A stretch of DNA of 64,000 nucleotides. Source: Actinomycetota bacterium. Its GTDB lineage: Bacteria; Actinomycetota; Actinomycetes; Nanopelagicales; Nanopelagicaceae. Every line of letters begins with the position of its first letter. The first letter of the stretch is position 1. Where the stretch lies: the NCBI GenBank assembly GCA_009701575.1, contig WLJX01000001.1, forward strand, positions 61,844 to 125,843, given 5' to 3'. The notes beneath the pieces are model-generated. The model ran no database searches and was not told the DNA's origin. It was given only the letters and a program-made list of their open reading frames with translations. The position numbers and the translations under genes are program-made. Shown in pieces: positions 21,633-32,561 of the stretch.

Positions 21633-23804
21633 CTAATTGTTGGTGACCCGATAAACATCGTAAACACCCTCAACTGACCTAACGCTGGCTAGTACTGCAT
21701 CCAAGTGTGATGCGTCTGCCATCTCAAAAGTGAACCTCGAAATCGCTGTCCGATCTTTCGATGTGCTTACTGCAGCATTCAAGATGTTCACATGCTGATC
21801 CGAAAGGGTGCGAGTTACATCAGAGAGTAAACGCGCTCTATCTAAGGCCTCAACTTGGATATTGACTAAGAATGAAGTCTTCGCCGAGTTGTTCCACCGC
21901 ACGGAAACTATGCGATCTCCTTGATGTTCACGCAAATCTGTGACATTTATACAATCTTTTCGATGTACCGATACGCCACTGCCTCTAGTAATAAATCCAA
22001 CGATGTCATCACCTGGAACCGGTGTGCAGCACCGAGCTAACTTAACTAAAACATCATCCGCGCCTTCAACATCAATGCCAGATGAGTTACGCCTAACATG
22101 TTCGAAGGAATGAGTGGGATTTGTATGGCTTTCGACTTCAGTATCAGGCTCATGCAAATCTGTATTTGCCACTAACTTCTCAATAACAAATTGTGCGCTT
22201 ATGTGCCCATTTCCGACAGCCGCATACATGCTTTCAATATCTGGATAGTGAAGATCGTGTGAAAGTTCTAAGAATGCTTGACCTGCAAAAATTTTCTGAA
22301 GCGGTAGACCAACTTTTCTCATCTGCCGCGCAATTGATTCCCGGCCAGCATCGATTGCTTCTTCTTTACGCTCTTTTGAAAACCAGGCCTTAATTTTCGA
22401 TCGGGCTCTTGGTGATGAAACAAAGTTAAGCCAATCTCTACTTGGCGCCGCATTTGGACTCTTGTTGGTAACAACTTCAACAACATCGCCATTTGTCAGA
22501 ATTGACTCCAAAGGAACCAATTTTCCATTTACCTTTGCACCAACACACCTATCCCCTACTTCGGTATGAACTGAATACGCGAAGTCAACTGGAGTGGAAC
22601 CTGATGGAAGAGCAACAACGCTCCCCTTCGGAGTGAAGACAAATACCTCAGGCGTTCTAAGGTCGTAACGGAGGGTGTCTAAGAATTCACCAACGTCCTC
22701 AGTTTCCTGTTGCCATTCATGCAACTGCTTTAACCAAATCATTTCTGGTTTGTTTGTAGCTCCTTCGCCTACGGAGGCTAACTTGTACTTCCAATGAGCA
22801 GCAATTCCATATTCTGCGCGCGCATGCATATCGAAAGTTCGAATTTGAATTTCGACTGCCCGCCCATTAGGTCCGATTACGGTTGTGTGTAGAGATTGAT
22901 AAAGATTAAATTTGGGCATCGCGATGTAATCTTTAAAGCGACCTGGAATTGGACTCCATCTTGCATGAATTGCTCCTAATACCGCATAGCAATCTCGAAC
23001 ACTCTCGACCAAGACTCGAATACCAACTAAGTCATAAATCTCATTGAAATCGCGACCTCGGATAACCATTTTTTGGTACACGCTATAAAGGTGCTTCTGT
23101 CGCCCTAAAACTTTTGCCGTGATCCCATCAGCGTTCAAATCTTTGGCAACGAGTTGCAGAACCTCACCGGTCATAGCTTCCCTGGCGGGATTACGTTCCT
23201 GGACTAACCTTTCAATTTCATCATAAATTTTTGGTTCCAAGAATTTAAAGGATAAATCTTCCAACTCCCACTTAATGGCGCTCATACCCAATCGATTTGC
23301 TAGCGGTGCATAAATATCCAAAGTTTCACGTGCCTTGCGTTGGGCAGATTCTATTTCTACGAACTGCCAGGTTCTCGCATTGTGCAATCGATCCGCTAGT
23401 TTAATTACGAGTACACGAATATCACGGGACATTGCGATAACCATCTTGCGAAGCGTTTCAGCCTCTGCGGTTGGTCCATAATTCAATTTATCTAACTTCG
23501 TAACACCATCAACCAGATTGGCAACATCTTTTCCGAAATCCTTCTTAAGCGCGGCAAGCGAATACTTTGTATCTTCTACAGTGTCATGCAATAGAGCAGC
23601 GATTATTGTTTCAAGATCTAGACCAATCTCCGCCAAAATTTCGGAGACTGCAAGCGGGTGCGTAATATATTTCTCACCAGATTTCCGCATTTGGCCTTCA
23701 TGAGCATCCGCTGCAATATCGTATGCGCGTTCTAGTTCAACTAAAGAGGCGTCGGGATGATGTGAAATCAACGCCTTAGCTAGAACGTCTAGAACTGGAT
23801 TCAT
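21633..23804 (-). CDS. relA: Bifunctional (p)ppGpp synthetase/hydrolase (RSH)
   Basis: HD hydrolase AALLHDTVEDT; synthetase RFKDYIAMPKFNLYQSLHTTVIGPNGRAVEIQIRT; TGS and C-terminal ACT domain. Confidence 0.97.
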   Translation of the reverse strand: MNPVLDVLAKALISHHPDASLVELERAYDIAADAHEGQMRKSGEKYITHPLAVSEILAEIGLDLETIIAALLHDTVEDTKYSLAALKKDFGKDVANLVDGVTKLDKLNYGPTAEAETLRKMVIAMSRDIRVLVIKLADRLHNARTWQFVEIESAQRKARETLDIYAPLANRLGMSAIKWELEDLSFKFLEPKIYDEIERLVQERNPAREAMTGEVLQLVAKDLNADGITAKVLGRQKHLYSVYQKMVIRGRDFNEIYDLVGIRVLVESVRDCYAVLGAIHARWSPIPGRFKDYIAMPKFNLYQSLHTTVIGPNGRAVEIQIRTFDMHARAEYGIAAHWKYKLASVGEGATNKPEMIWLKQLHEWQQETEDVGEFLDTLRYDLRTPEVFVFTPKGSVVALPSGSTPVDFAYSVHTEVGDRCVGAKVNGKLVPLESILTNGDVVEVVTNKSPNAAPSRDWLNFVSSPRARSKIKAWFSKERKEEAIDAGRESIARQMRKVGLPLQKIFAGQAFLELSHDLHYPDIESMYAAVGNGHISAQFVIEKLVANTDLHEPDTEVESHTNPTHSFEHVRRNSSGIDVEGADDVLVKLARCCTPVPGDDIVGFITRGSGVSVHRKDCINVTDLREHQGDRIVSVRWNNSAKTSFLVNIQVEALDRARLLSDVTRTLSDQHVNILNAAVSTSKDRTAISRFTFEMADASHLDAVLASVRSVEGVYDVYRVTNN

Positions 23805-23850
23805 AGTTCTATCTTAACTAACCACAAAGAACTAACCCGAAATTAAAAGA

Positions 23851-24921
23851 TTAGCGACCTTTGCGTTTAGGTTGATTACGAGGACCTCTAGACCATGAAG
23901 TCTTAGCTTCAGAACCAGAATTAGCAGAGTTCAATCCGCCCTTTGCTTCAAGAGTTACTGCTCCAGGGGCATGCTGAGCAACACGCTTAGTTAGCGCACG
24001 CATGGCTGGTTCGCGTTCTCTTAGTTGAGCCAAGATTGGAGTAGCTATAAAGATTGATGAATAGGTTCCTGTCGCAAGACCCACGAATAGCGCAAGCGAT
24101 AAATCTTTAAGAGTTCCAGCGCCCAATAATCCTGCACCCACGAATAAAATCGAGCCAACAGGAAGTAGCGCGATGAGTGAGGTATTGAAAGAACGTACCA
24201 AGGTTTGATTGACAGCTAGATTTGCAGCAGCAGAGTAAGTGATCTTGCCGGTGCTAGTGATCGATTTGGTATTTTCGCGAACTTTATCAAACACAACAAC
24301 AGTGTCATAAAGTGAGTATCCAAGAATCGTTAGGAATCCGATAACCGTCGCTGGCGTCACATCAAAACCTACTAAGGCATAAATCCCAACGGTAATAAAT
24401 ACGTCGTGGATAGTCGCGATAATCGCAGCAATCGCCATTTTTGATTCAAATGCAACAGTTAGAAAAAGCATTACAACCAAGATGAACCCGATTAATCCAT
24501 AGAGCGCCTTCTTGGTAATTTCCTTACCCCAAGATGGACCAATAATTTGAGTATCAATATCATCGACATTCACTCCGAAACTCTCCGCGAGTGAAGCCTT
24601 AACTGTTTCAAAGGAGGCTAACGCACCAGTTTGAATTCTTAGGCGATCATTCCCAACTTTTTGAACAACGCTTTCGCCTGTAACTCCTGCCTTGGAGATT
24701 GCAGCACGACCTTCTTCTACAGTTGAACCAACTTTTGTTATAGAGAATTCAGACCCGCCTTTAAATTCAATTCCTAAGTGCAGGCCCTGAGTTCCGAGAA
24801 CCACCGCCGAAATAATTATGATAATTCCCGAGAAGGCATACCAGCGACGTCGCAACCCTATGAAATCAATTGAGGTTTCGCCGCGATATAAACGTCCGCC
24901 AATGCCTGAAAGTGAACTCAT
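23851..24921 (-). CDS. secF: Protein translocase subunit SecF
   Basis: LGIEFKGGSEFSI; GFLTILGYSLYDTVVVFDKVREN. Confidence 0.96.
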   Translation of the reverse strand: MSSLSGIGGRLYRGETSIDFIGLRRRWYAFSGIIIIISAVVLGTQGLHLGIEFKGGSEFSITKVGSTVEEGRAAISKAGVTGESVVQKVGNDRLRIQTGALASFETVKASLAESFGVNVDDIDTQIIGPSWGKEITKKALYGLIGFILVVMLFLTVAFESKMAIAAIIATIHDVFITVGIYALVGFDVTPATVIGFLTILGYSLYDTVVVFDKVRENTKSITSTGKITYSAAANLAVNQTLVRSFNTSLIALLPVGSILFVGAGLLGAGTLKDLSLALFVGLATGTYSSIFIATPILAQLREREPAMRALTKRVAQHAPGAVTLEAKGGLNSANSGSEAKTSWSRGPRNQPKRKGR

Positions 24922-24925
24922 GTGT

Positions 24926-26473
24926 TTAACCCTTCAACTCTGCTGAACCATCTGTTTTGATTTTCATACCTAAACTCTTGGCTGAAAATCCTGACAACTT
25001 ATGACCACTAGCGAAGAATGAAGTTCTTGCAAGAAGTGCGACAAGTGGATGTGTGAAAGCGAATACGACAAGAAGATCGATAAGTGTTGTCAATCCAAGA
25101 GTGAATGCAAATCCACGAACTCCACCCACCGCAAAGAAGTAAAGAAGCACTGCAGCGATCATCGAAACCATGTCAGCAATAATGATTGTGTGTCGGGCCT
25201 TCACCCAGCCACTTTCTACAGCTGATCTAAGTGAACGACCTTCGCGTACTTCATCACGTAGACGTTCAAAGAAGACAACGAATGAGTCGGCAGTAATACC
25301 AATGGCAACGATTGCACCAGCGATACCCGCCAGTGTGAGAGTGAAACCAATCCACTCGCCGAGAAGCAGGAATGAAAGATACGCAATAGCTGCCGCTACT
25401 AAGAGCGAAGCAACAGTGACGAGTCCAAGACCCTTGTAGTACATAAATGAATACAAGAAAATCAATACAAATCCAAGTAACCCGGCGAGCAACCCTGCAT
25501 GTAGTTGATCAGCGCCTAGAGTTGGAGAAACTTGTAGTACTTCACCCTGGTCAAAAGCTAAAGGTAGCGCGCCATACTTCAAGACATTCGCCAAGTTCGA
25601 AGCCTCTTCTTGGCTAAAGCTTCCAGTAATTTGAGCACTTCCACCATTAATTGCTTCATTGATTCTTGGCGCCGAAACGACTAAACCATCAAGAACTATT
25701 GCTACTTGATTCTGTGGTGTAGCTAAAGTTGTGACCGATGTAGTTAACGCACCAAACTTTTTCGTACCTTCACCATTGAATGACAGCATTACGTACCAAC
25801 CAGCAGCTCCTTGTTGATCAATTGCTGCGCTTGCTTTCGAAACCATGCTACCCACAACTTGTGCAGGGGCAAGAATAAATTTTTGACTTCCAGTTCGGTC
25901 GCAACCTACTACGGCAATATCTGGTGATTCAGTCGAACCACCTTGCAAACTCTCCGGCTTAGTACAATCTAAAGCGGCATATGCAGCGTTTAGTTCTGGA
26001 GTTACTCCAGCTGGAAGGGTTGCAGTAGTTGTATCACCAGCAGCAGTGATTGCATTCGGTGCACCTTCAACCAAGACCTGACGGAAACGAAGTTCGGCGG
26101 TCTGCCCAACTAGTTGAACAATCTTTTCACCAGTTTGTCCCGGGACTGAAATAACAATCTGGCGATTTGTTCCAGAACCTTGTGCAGCAACTTCACTTTC
26201 TGCAACACCCAAAGAGTTAACGCGTTGTCTAATAATCTCAACTGCTTGATCGATAGCTTCAGTCGTGACTTTAGTTCCTTCACTTGGGCGAGGAGTAAGC
26301 GTGACGCTCGTGCCACCTCGAAGATCCAAACCTAATTTAATTTTGGTCGCGCCTTGTATTACGGCGACCGCGCTGAAGACAATTAACCCAATCGCAAGGA
26401 TTGCTATCGACTTCGCTGATTTGGCTGAACTCTTTACAGCCTTTGGACTCTGGGAATTATTAAGGGCAGACAT
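24926..26473 (-). CDS. secD: Protein translocase subunit SecD
   Basis: KLGLDLRGGTSVTL; AIGITADSFVVFFERLRDE; upstream of secF. Confidence 0.96.
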   Translation of the reverse strand: MSALNNSQSPKAVKSSAKSAKSIAILAIGLIVFSAVAVIQGATKIKLGLDLRGGTSVTLTPRPSEGTKVTTEAIDQAVEIIRQRVNSLGVAESEVAAQGSGTNRQIVISVPGQTGEKIVQLVGQTAELRFRQVLVEGAPNAITAAGDTTTATLPAGVTPELNAAYAALDCTKPESLQGGSTESPDIAVVGCDRTGSQKFILAPAQVVGSMVSKASAAIDQQGAAGWYVMLSFNGEGTKKFGALTTSVTTLATPQNQVAIVLDGLVVSAPRINEAINGGSAQITGSFSQEEASNLANVLKYGALPLAFDQGEVLQVSPTLGADQLHAGLLAGLLGFVLIFLYSFMYYKGLGLVTVASLLVAAAIAYLSFLLLGEWIGFTLTLAGIAGAIVAIGITADSFVVFFERLRDEVREGRSLRSAVESGWVKARHTIIIADMVSMIAAVLLYFFAVGGVRGFAFTLGLTTLIDLLVVFAFTHPLVALLARTSFFASGHKLSGFSAKSLGMKIKTDGSAELKG

Positions 26474-26484
26474 GAGACGCAAGT

Positions 26485-27549
26485 CTAGGCATCTGAGGCT
26501 GGTGTGTCGAAAAGACCAATCTGATTTTGAGCGAGATTTGGCGCACCTATTGGGGCTTTCATGCCTAAATGCTCAAATCCTGCAGGCGTAGCAATTCTTC
26601 CCCGCGGGGTTCTTGAGATAAAGCCCATTCGAACTAAGAATGGTTCAGCTAGCGATTCGATTGTTTCTGACTCTTCGCCTATAGCCATCGCCAAAGTCGA
26701 AATACCAACCGGTCCCCCATTAAATCTTTTCACCAGGGCTTCTAGCACCCCTAGATCCAGGCGATCCAATCCAATTGCATCCACCTCATACATCTCAAGG
26801 GCCGCCTTCGCCTCCTTTGCGCCAACTTTTCCATCCGAATGAACCTGCGCGTAGTCTCTTACGCGGCGCAATAATCTATTTGCAACTCTAGGAGTTCCAC
26901 GAGAACGAGAACCGAGTTCTTCAATTGCCGCTTTATCAATTTGAATACCCATCAAATCGGCGCTTCGTTTAACGATGACAGAAATCTCTGAATCTTCATA
27001 AAAATCTAACTGCGCTGTAAATCCAAAGCGGTCTCGTAGTGGACTTGGGAGAAGTCCAGCGCGAGTTGTAGCACCAACTAACGTGAAGTGCGGCAGTTCT
27101 AGCGGAATTGCTGTTGCACCTGCACCCTTCCCTACAATCACATCAACTCTAAAATCTTCCATCGCTAAATACAAAAGTTCTTCTGCCGGCCGAGACATCC
27201 GATGGATTTCATCCAGAAATAAAATCTCACCCTCCACAAGTGAGGAGAGAATCGAAGCTAAATCTCCGGCATGTTGTATTGCTGGTCCGCTAGTAATTCG
27301 GATTGGTGCGCTCATCTCGGATGCAATAATCATTGCAAGAGTGGTCTTTCCTAAACCGGGTGGACCAGAAAGCAGGACGTGGTCTGCTGGTGCGTTTCGG
27401 TTTCGAGCCGCGGACAATAAGAGATCTAGTTGATCTGCAACTCGTTTTTGACCTACAAATTCTCCGAGAGTTTTTGGGCGAAGGGCTAACTCTTGCGATC
27501 TCTCAAAATCATCCGAATTTGAATCAATTACTCTCATGTCATCACTCAC
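26485..27549 (-). CDS. ruvB: Holliday junction branch migration ATPase RuvB
   Basis: [62 protein letters not shown]. Confidence 0.98.
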   Translation of the reverse strand: MSDDMRVIDSNSDDFERSQELALRPKTLGEFVGQKRVADQLDLLLSAARNRNAPADHVLLSGPPGLGKTTLAMIIASEMSAPIRITSGPAIQHAGDLASILSSLVEGEILFLDEIHRMSRPAEELLYLAMEDFRVDVIVGKGAGATAIPLELPHFTLVGATTRAGLLPSPLRDRFGFTAQLDFYEDSEISVIVKRSADLMGIQIDKAAIEELGSRSRGTPRVANRLLRRVRDYAQVHSDGKVGAKEAKAALEMYEVDAIGLDRLDLGVLEALVKRFNGGPVGISTLAMAIGEESETIESLAEPFLVRMGFISRTPRGRIATPAGFEHLGMKAPIGAPNLAQNQIGLFDTPASDA

Positions 27550-27551
27550 TT

Positions 27552-28154
27552 TTAACCACGACCCCGATTTTGTAACGCCAATTTTAGAAGTTGGGCAATA
27601 TCAGTCTCATCAATTTTTGCACCGAGATCGCTAGCAACGCTATCTATTGTCGCCTCAGCATCCCGCGCGGTAAAGCCAAGCCCAATCAATGCGCTCTGCA
27701 ATTGAGTCCGCCAATGTGACTTTGAAGCATTTGTACTCTTCGTTGAAAGCGCTAAATCTTTTACCTTATCTTTAAGTTCAAGAACGGCTCGTTGCGCGCC
27801 TTTCTTACCTAAGCCCGGAATACGCTCGAGAGCCGCAGAATTTTCTCCCGCAATTGCACTTGCGATTTCTTCAGGTTCATACATCGATAGCGCTGATTGT
27901 GCGACCTTAGGTCCAATTCCGCTCACAGTTTGCAGCAATTCAAAGAAATCACGCGCACTAGCGCGATCAAAACCAAAAAGCGTAAGTGAATCTTCACGGA
28001 CAACCAAGGTAGTAAAGAATTCGGCATGCGTTCCAACATTGAGTGAGGCGGCATATCTAGCCGGTAGTGAAACCTGCAGGCCAACTCCCCCAACTTCGAT
28101 GACGGCAGAATTCAGCGTTGTTGCTTTCACAACACCTGAAATCGAGGCAATCAT
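27552..28154 (-). CDS. ruvA: Holliday junction branch migration protein RuvA
   Basis: [31 protein letters not shown]; Hh[28 protein letters not shown]. Confidence 0.96.
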   Translation of the reverse strand: MIASISGVVKATTLNSAVIEVGGVGLQVSLPARYAASLNVGTHAEFFTTLVVREDSLTLFGFDRASARDFFELLQTVSGIGPKVAQSALSMYEPEEIASAIAGENSAALERIPGLGKKGAQRAVLELKDKVKDLALSTKSTNASKSHWRTQLQSALIGLGFTARDAEATIDSVASDLGAKIDETDIAQLLKLALQNRGRG

Positions 28155-28690
28155 TTCTTGACCACTTTCTTTAGGCGCGCCCGCTCTTTCGACAGCGCTG
28201 CTTCTATTCGTGCATTTCCAGAACCTCGCCAATGATGACAGATGGCTAAGGCAAGTGCGTCGGTGCTGTCAACGGGTTTCGGGATTTCTTTTAGCAAAAG
28301 TAATTTTTGAACCATCAGAGCAACTTGTTTCTTATCTGCCCGACCGGATCCTGTGACTGCTGCCTTAACTTCGGTTGGTGTGTGCATCGCAACTGGAATT
28401 CCAGATCTGGCCGCAATTAGCAGTGCAACGCCGGCAGCTTGACCTGTCGACATTGCGGTCCGAATATTCAATTGGGAGAAAACTCGCTCGACCGCAATTA
28501 CATCTGGCTTAAATTCCTTTATCCAAACTATTAATTCAGTTTCAAGTGCCAGCAATCTCTGGGAGAGTTCGAGGTCAGCAGATGTTTGAATAACACCAAC
28601 ACCAACCATTACCAATTTCTGAGCAGTGCCATTTTCAACAATTCCGAGACCGCATCTTGTTAAACCTGGATCGACCCCAAGAACGCGCAT
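28151..28690 (-). CDS. ruvC: Crossover junction endodeoxyribonuclease RuvC
   Basis: [49 protein letters not shown]. Confidence 0.97.
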   Translation of the reverse strand: MRVLGVDPGLTRCGLGIVENGTAQKLVMVGVGVIQTSADLELSQRLLALETELIVWIKEFKPDVIAVERVFSQLNIRTAMSTGQAAGVALLIAARSGIPVAMHTPTEVKAAVTGSGRADKKQVALMVQKLLLLKEIPKPVDSTDALALAICHHWRGSGNARIEAALSKERARLKKVVKK

Positions 28691-28691
28691 G

Positions 28692-29441
28692 TTAAAGGGT
28701 AGCCATAACCTCATCAGATACATCAAAGTTACCGAAGACGTTCTGAACGTCATCTAGCTCTTCGATCGCATCAATCAGTGCGAAAACTTTTGTAGCACCC
28801 TCTGCGTCAAGTGGAACTGAAACTGAAGGTAAGAATGAGGTATCAGCAGATTCGTAATCTATCCCCGCGCTTTGAAGCGCAGTTCTGACTGCAACCAAAT
28901 CACTAGGTTCACTTACGATTTCAAATGACTCTCCGAGATCAGTTACATCTTCAGCACCTGCATCTAGAACATGTTCAAGAATTTTATCCTCAGTTATTCC
29001 ATCAACTTTTGCGACGATAATTACGCCTTTGCGATTGAACATATATGAAACCGATCCTGGATCGGCCATGTTTCCACCATTGCGAGTTACCGCAACGCGT
29101 ACTTCAGATGCAGCGCGATTTCGATTATCAGATAAGCACTCAATTAAAAGCGCAACACCATTTGGCCCATATCCCTCATACATAATTGTCTGCCAATCAG
29201 CGCCACCAGACTCAAGGCCAGCGCCACGTTTAACAGCGCGATCAATATTGTCAGCAGGCATCGAGTTTTTCTTGGCTTTAGCAATTGCGTCAAAGAGAGT
29301 TGGATTTCCAGAAATATCGGCACCACCATTACGTGCCGCAACTTCAATACCCTTAATTAACTTTGCAAAATTCTTTGCACGACGCGAATCAATGACCGCC
29401 TTCTTGTGCTTGGTCGTTGCCCATTTGGAATGGCCTGACAC
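28692..29441 (-). CDS. YebC/PmpR family regulatory protein (TACO1-like)
   Basis: [60 protein letters not shown]. Confidence 0.97.
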   Translation of the reverse strand: MSGHSKWATTKHKKAVIDSRRAKNFAKLIKGIEVAARNGGADISGNPTLFDAIAKAKKNSMPADNIDRAVKRGAGLESGGADWQTIMYEGYGPNGVALLIECLSDNRNRAASEVRVAVTRNGGNMADPGSVSYMFNRKGVIIVAKVDGITEDKILEHVLDAGAEDVTDLGESFEIVSEPSDLVAVRTALQSAGIDYESADTSFLPSVSVPLDAEGATKVFALIDAIEELDDVQNVFGNFDVSDEVMATL

Positions 29442-29492
29442 GATGAAACCCCCTATGAATTCCCTAAAACTATGGCTGTACTTTATCTTGAA

Positions 29493-30083
29493 TTACTTAT
29501 TACAAACCTCTTCTAGGAAATATCGATGCACCCGATTATCTCCCGTTAGCTCTGGGTGAAACGCGGTGGCTAAGACCCGACCCTGCGCAACGGCGACTGG
29601 GTGGCTCTTGCCATCAACTTCAAGGCTGCCAAGTACATCAACGCCAGATCCACAACTTTCAACCCAAGGCGCGCGAATAAATATGCTACGAATTGGCGCT
29701 CCCGAAATTCCAGCGAACGCGAGATCAACTTCAAAAGATTCTGTCTGTCTACCAAATGCATTACGTCGAACCTGCATATCAATTCCACCGAAAGTTTCTT
29801 GACCCGATGCAGGATCGAGAATCGATTTCGCAACGAGAATCATTCCAGCACAAGAACCGTAAGTTGGCATGCCATCTGCAATTCGTTTCGAGATTAGATC
29901 AAAGAGGCCGAAGGATTTTGCTAATTTACTAATTGTCGTAGATTCGCCCCCCGGAATGATGAGGGCATCAACCTCCGAAACTTCCGAAGGCGTTTTAACT
30001 AATTTACCTGTAACACCGCATTCACCAAGAGCAGAAAGATGTTCGCGGAAATCACCTTGGAGCGCTAATACTCCAACTTTCAT
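29493..30083 (-). CDS. pdxT: Pyridoxal 5'-phosphate synthase glutaminase subunit PdxT
   Basis: VGVLALQGDFREHL; IPGGESTTISKL; YGSCAGMIL; AFHPELTGD. Confidence 0.97.
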   Translation of the reverse strand: MKVGVLALQGDFREHLSALGECGVTGKLVKTPSEVSEVDALIIPGGESTTISKLAKSFGLFDLISKRIADGMPTYGSCAGMILVAKSILDPASGQETFGGIDMQVRRNAFGRQTESFEVDLAFAGISGAPIRSIFIRAPWVESCGSGVDVLGSLEVDGKSHPVAVAQGRVLATAFHPELTGDNRVHRYFLEEVCNK

Positions 30084-30085
30084 TC

Positions 30086-30988
30086 TTACCAGCCCCGCTC
30101 GGCCAATCGATGAGGAACAGGGATGTCTGCAACATTTATACCAACCATTGCTTCGCCAAGTCCGCGAGACGCATCGGCAACAATCTTTGGATCAGTGAAA
30201 TATGTTGTTGCTTTTACACAAGCTGCTGCACGCTTTGCGGCATCTCCTGATTTGAAAATACCAGAACCAATAAATACGCCATCAGCACCAAGTTGCATCA
30301 TCATTGCTGCATCTGCAGGAGTTGCTATTCCGCCAGCAGTGAAAAGAACAACTGGAAGTTTTCCAGTTTCAGCAACTTCTTTCACCAAGGCATAAGGCGC
30401 TTGAAGTTCCTTTGCCGCGACATAAAGTTCATCTTCGCGCATCGAGGTTAAGCGACGAATTTCGCCACCAATCTTGCGCATATGTGTTGTTGCATTCGAT
30501 ACATCGCCAGTTCCCGCTTCACCCTTTGAACGGATCATCGCAGCGCCTTCGCTAATGCGACGAAGAGCTTCACCAAGATTTGTAGCGCCGCAGACAAAGG
30601 GAATTGTGAAATTCCACTTATTAATATGGTGTTCGTAATCTGCTGGTGTTAAAACTTCAGATTCATCAATGTAATCAACGTTCAAAGTTTGCAGGATTTG
30701 TGCTTCCGCAAAGTGACCGATTCGAACTTTCGCCATTACTGGAATAGAAACGGCCGCTTGAATCTTTTCGATCATATCTGGATCAGACATTCGAGATACG
30801 CCACCTTGTGCACGAATATCCGCAGGGACACGTTCAAGTGCCATAACCGCTACAGCTCCGGCATCTTCTGCGATCTTTGCTTGTTCGACATTTACAACGT
30901 CCATGATGACGCCGCCCTTAAGCATTTCGGCCATGCCGCGTTTAACTCTCGCGCCGCCTACTTCTGTTTCATTCGCTTTGGACATCAT
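30086..30988 (-). CDS. pdxS: Pyridoxal 5'-phosphate synthase lyase subunit PdxS
   Basis: [83 protein letters not shown]. Confidence 0.98.
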   Translation of the reverse strand: MMSKANETEVGGARVKRGMAEMLKGGVIMDVVNVEQAKIAEDAGAVAVMALERVPADIRAQGGVSRMSDPDMIEKIQAAVSIPVMAKVRIGHFAEAQILQTLNVDYIDESEVLTPADYEHHINKWNFTIPFVCGATNLGEALRRISEGAAMIRSKGEAGTGDVSNATTHMRKIGGEIRRLTSMREDELYVAAKELQAPYALVKEVAETGKLPVVLFTAGGIATPADAAMMMQLGADGVFIGSGIFKSGDAAKRAAACVKATTYFTDPKIVADASRGLGEAMVGINVADIPVPHRLAERGW

Positions 30989-31038
30989 CTGCTCCCATAA
31001 CTAATCTCGTGAAAATCTCTCAACGTAAGGAGAGGAGT

Positions 31039-32058
31039 CTACTTTGACTTTACTGGGCTCGCACTCGCAGCGGGAGCTGGGTATGTGAACGCGGGTTCAT
31101 TGTCGGTCAATGCGATCCAGACTTGGCCATCGGCAAAATTAGCCACTTTGCCATCAGAAAGCGTCCAGATCGTTCCCACTTCTGCGCTTGGCCGCTGCCA
31201 ATTTATTGGGACCACTTTTCCATCGCGGAGTAAGTACCCAGTTCCAGAACCCACAGTATTGCTCATTGGTGTTATGCCACCAACCTTGTCGTGATAAATC
31301 GAGTTAGTGATTGAAACTTTTTGAATCACAAAATTTGCAGATCCTAGTTGTCGACCAGTTGAATCAAGATTCGGAATACCGTTATACGAAAGCAACCACC
31401 GCTTCTCCGCCTTTGACCAAGTAGCGCTGTATCTAGAGGCCGGCCATTTGATTGAAAAACTTGTAATCTTTTTGCCTAACTCGGAGCCATCTCCAAATTG
31501 CCAACCAACTGACTTAACTGTGTCAATCTTCCTGCCTTCTACTTCAATGGTTTTCTTTAGTAGCGCAGCAGCATCGACCATCATATTTGTCGGAGAAAAT
31601 CTTGTTGTGTCGGTCTGATAAATAGATGGTGGGTTTCGTTCCGCACTCATATTCTCCAAATTTGCAGCGGTAAGGACTGGACGCATTTTGCTCTGGGCAC
31701 CGCTGTAAGCAAAACCGACTCGACCATATTGCGCAAGTATTTCGATGTCACTAATTCTTGCAGATCTAACTGGCCCAATTAGAGCGGGTACTTTGCTAGT
31801 GAAAATAGCGGCCAATCTAGTTAATCCACCTTCGACTTGTTCGATGTATATGACATCCGCAGATCCCAAACCAACTTGTGGATGGGCGGCGCTCGTGTCA
31901 TCAATTTTCACTGCAAGTAGGGGGCCATTCTTTCCAGGGAGGTTTGTAAGAATATTCTTTTCAACGCTTTTGCCTGAAACATTCTTCACAATATTTGAAG
32001 GTGAAGAACATGAACTCAGAACTATCAAAATTGAAAGAGCTGCTAATAACTTTTTCAT
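31039..32058 (-). CDS. DUF3048-type lipoprotein
   Basis: Lipobox LSSC; KIDDTSAAHPQVGLGSADVIYIEQVEGGLTRLAAIF; IGPVRSARISDIEIL. Confidence 0.85.
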   Translation of the reverse strand: MKKLLAALSILIVLSSCSSPSNIVKNVSGKSVEKNILTNLPGKNGPLLAVKIDDTSAAHPQVGLGSADVIYIEQVEGGLTRLAAIFTSKVPALIGPVRSARISDIEILAQYGRVGFAYSGAQSKMRPVLTAANLENMSAERNPPSIYQTDTTRFSPTNMMVDAAALLKKTIEVEGRKIDTVKSVGWQFGDGSELGKKITSFSIKWPASRYSATWSKAEKRWLLSYNGIPNLDSTGRQLGSANFVIQKVSITNSIYHDKVGGITPMSNTVGSGTGYLLRDGKVVPINWQRPSAEVGTIWTLSDGKVANFADGQVWIALTDNEPAFTYPAPAASASPVKSK

Positions 32059-32561
32059 AAAATATCATCCTCAAATGAATATCGCATTGGTAAGGGAGCA
32101 TGTCCAGCTAGTCGGAAAAATTTGAAAAGAATCTTGTTACGCAGAAATTGCGCGCTTTGTACTGCTTCGGTATGTATCGTTATTCCCACCGAAATCTTTT
32201 CCGTAATCACTTCCAAAGCAGATAGCAGTTCAACTTCAATTCCACTTGGCGCAGATAATTCATCGCTGAGAATTAACTTCAGACTCTGCGAAAGTGCTAT
32301 TTCAGCCTCACTTCGCTCAACAATGTTCGCCTCTCTTGCTTGGTATGCAGCGGCAGTTAATACCAAACTTGTTGCCGCATCAACACTCGGTGAATGCGCG
32401 ATTTCTAGTGATATCGAAGCTCTTTTTTGAAGAAGCGCATCTAAATGTGCCCACGAAGTTTCAACCCGATGATGTAGCGAATCGAGTCTCGAAGCCAGAT
32501 AAGAGAGATACCAACCTGCGAGTAGCAGAAAAAAGACTACAGCGACAATTGTTTTAACCAT
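32055..32561 (-). CDS. Single-pass membrane protein with LemA-like features
   Basis: N-terminal TM (MVKTIVAVVFFLLLAGWYLSYLASR) then helical domain (RVETSWAHLDALLQKR, reminiscent of LemA). Confidence 0.5.
   Translation of the reverse strand: MVKTIVAVVFFLLLAGWYLSYLASRLDSLHHRVETSWAHLDALLQKRASISLEIAHSPSVDAATSLVLTAAAYQAREANIVERSEAEIALSQSLKLILSDELSAPSGIEVELLSALEVITEKISVGITIHTEAVQSAQFLRNKILFKFFRLAGHAPLPMRYSFEDDIL

Noticed and set aside
29029-29559. 176-aa + strand ORF
   Set aside because: Antisense to yebC, whose product is unambiguous
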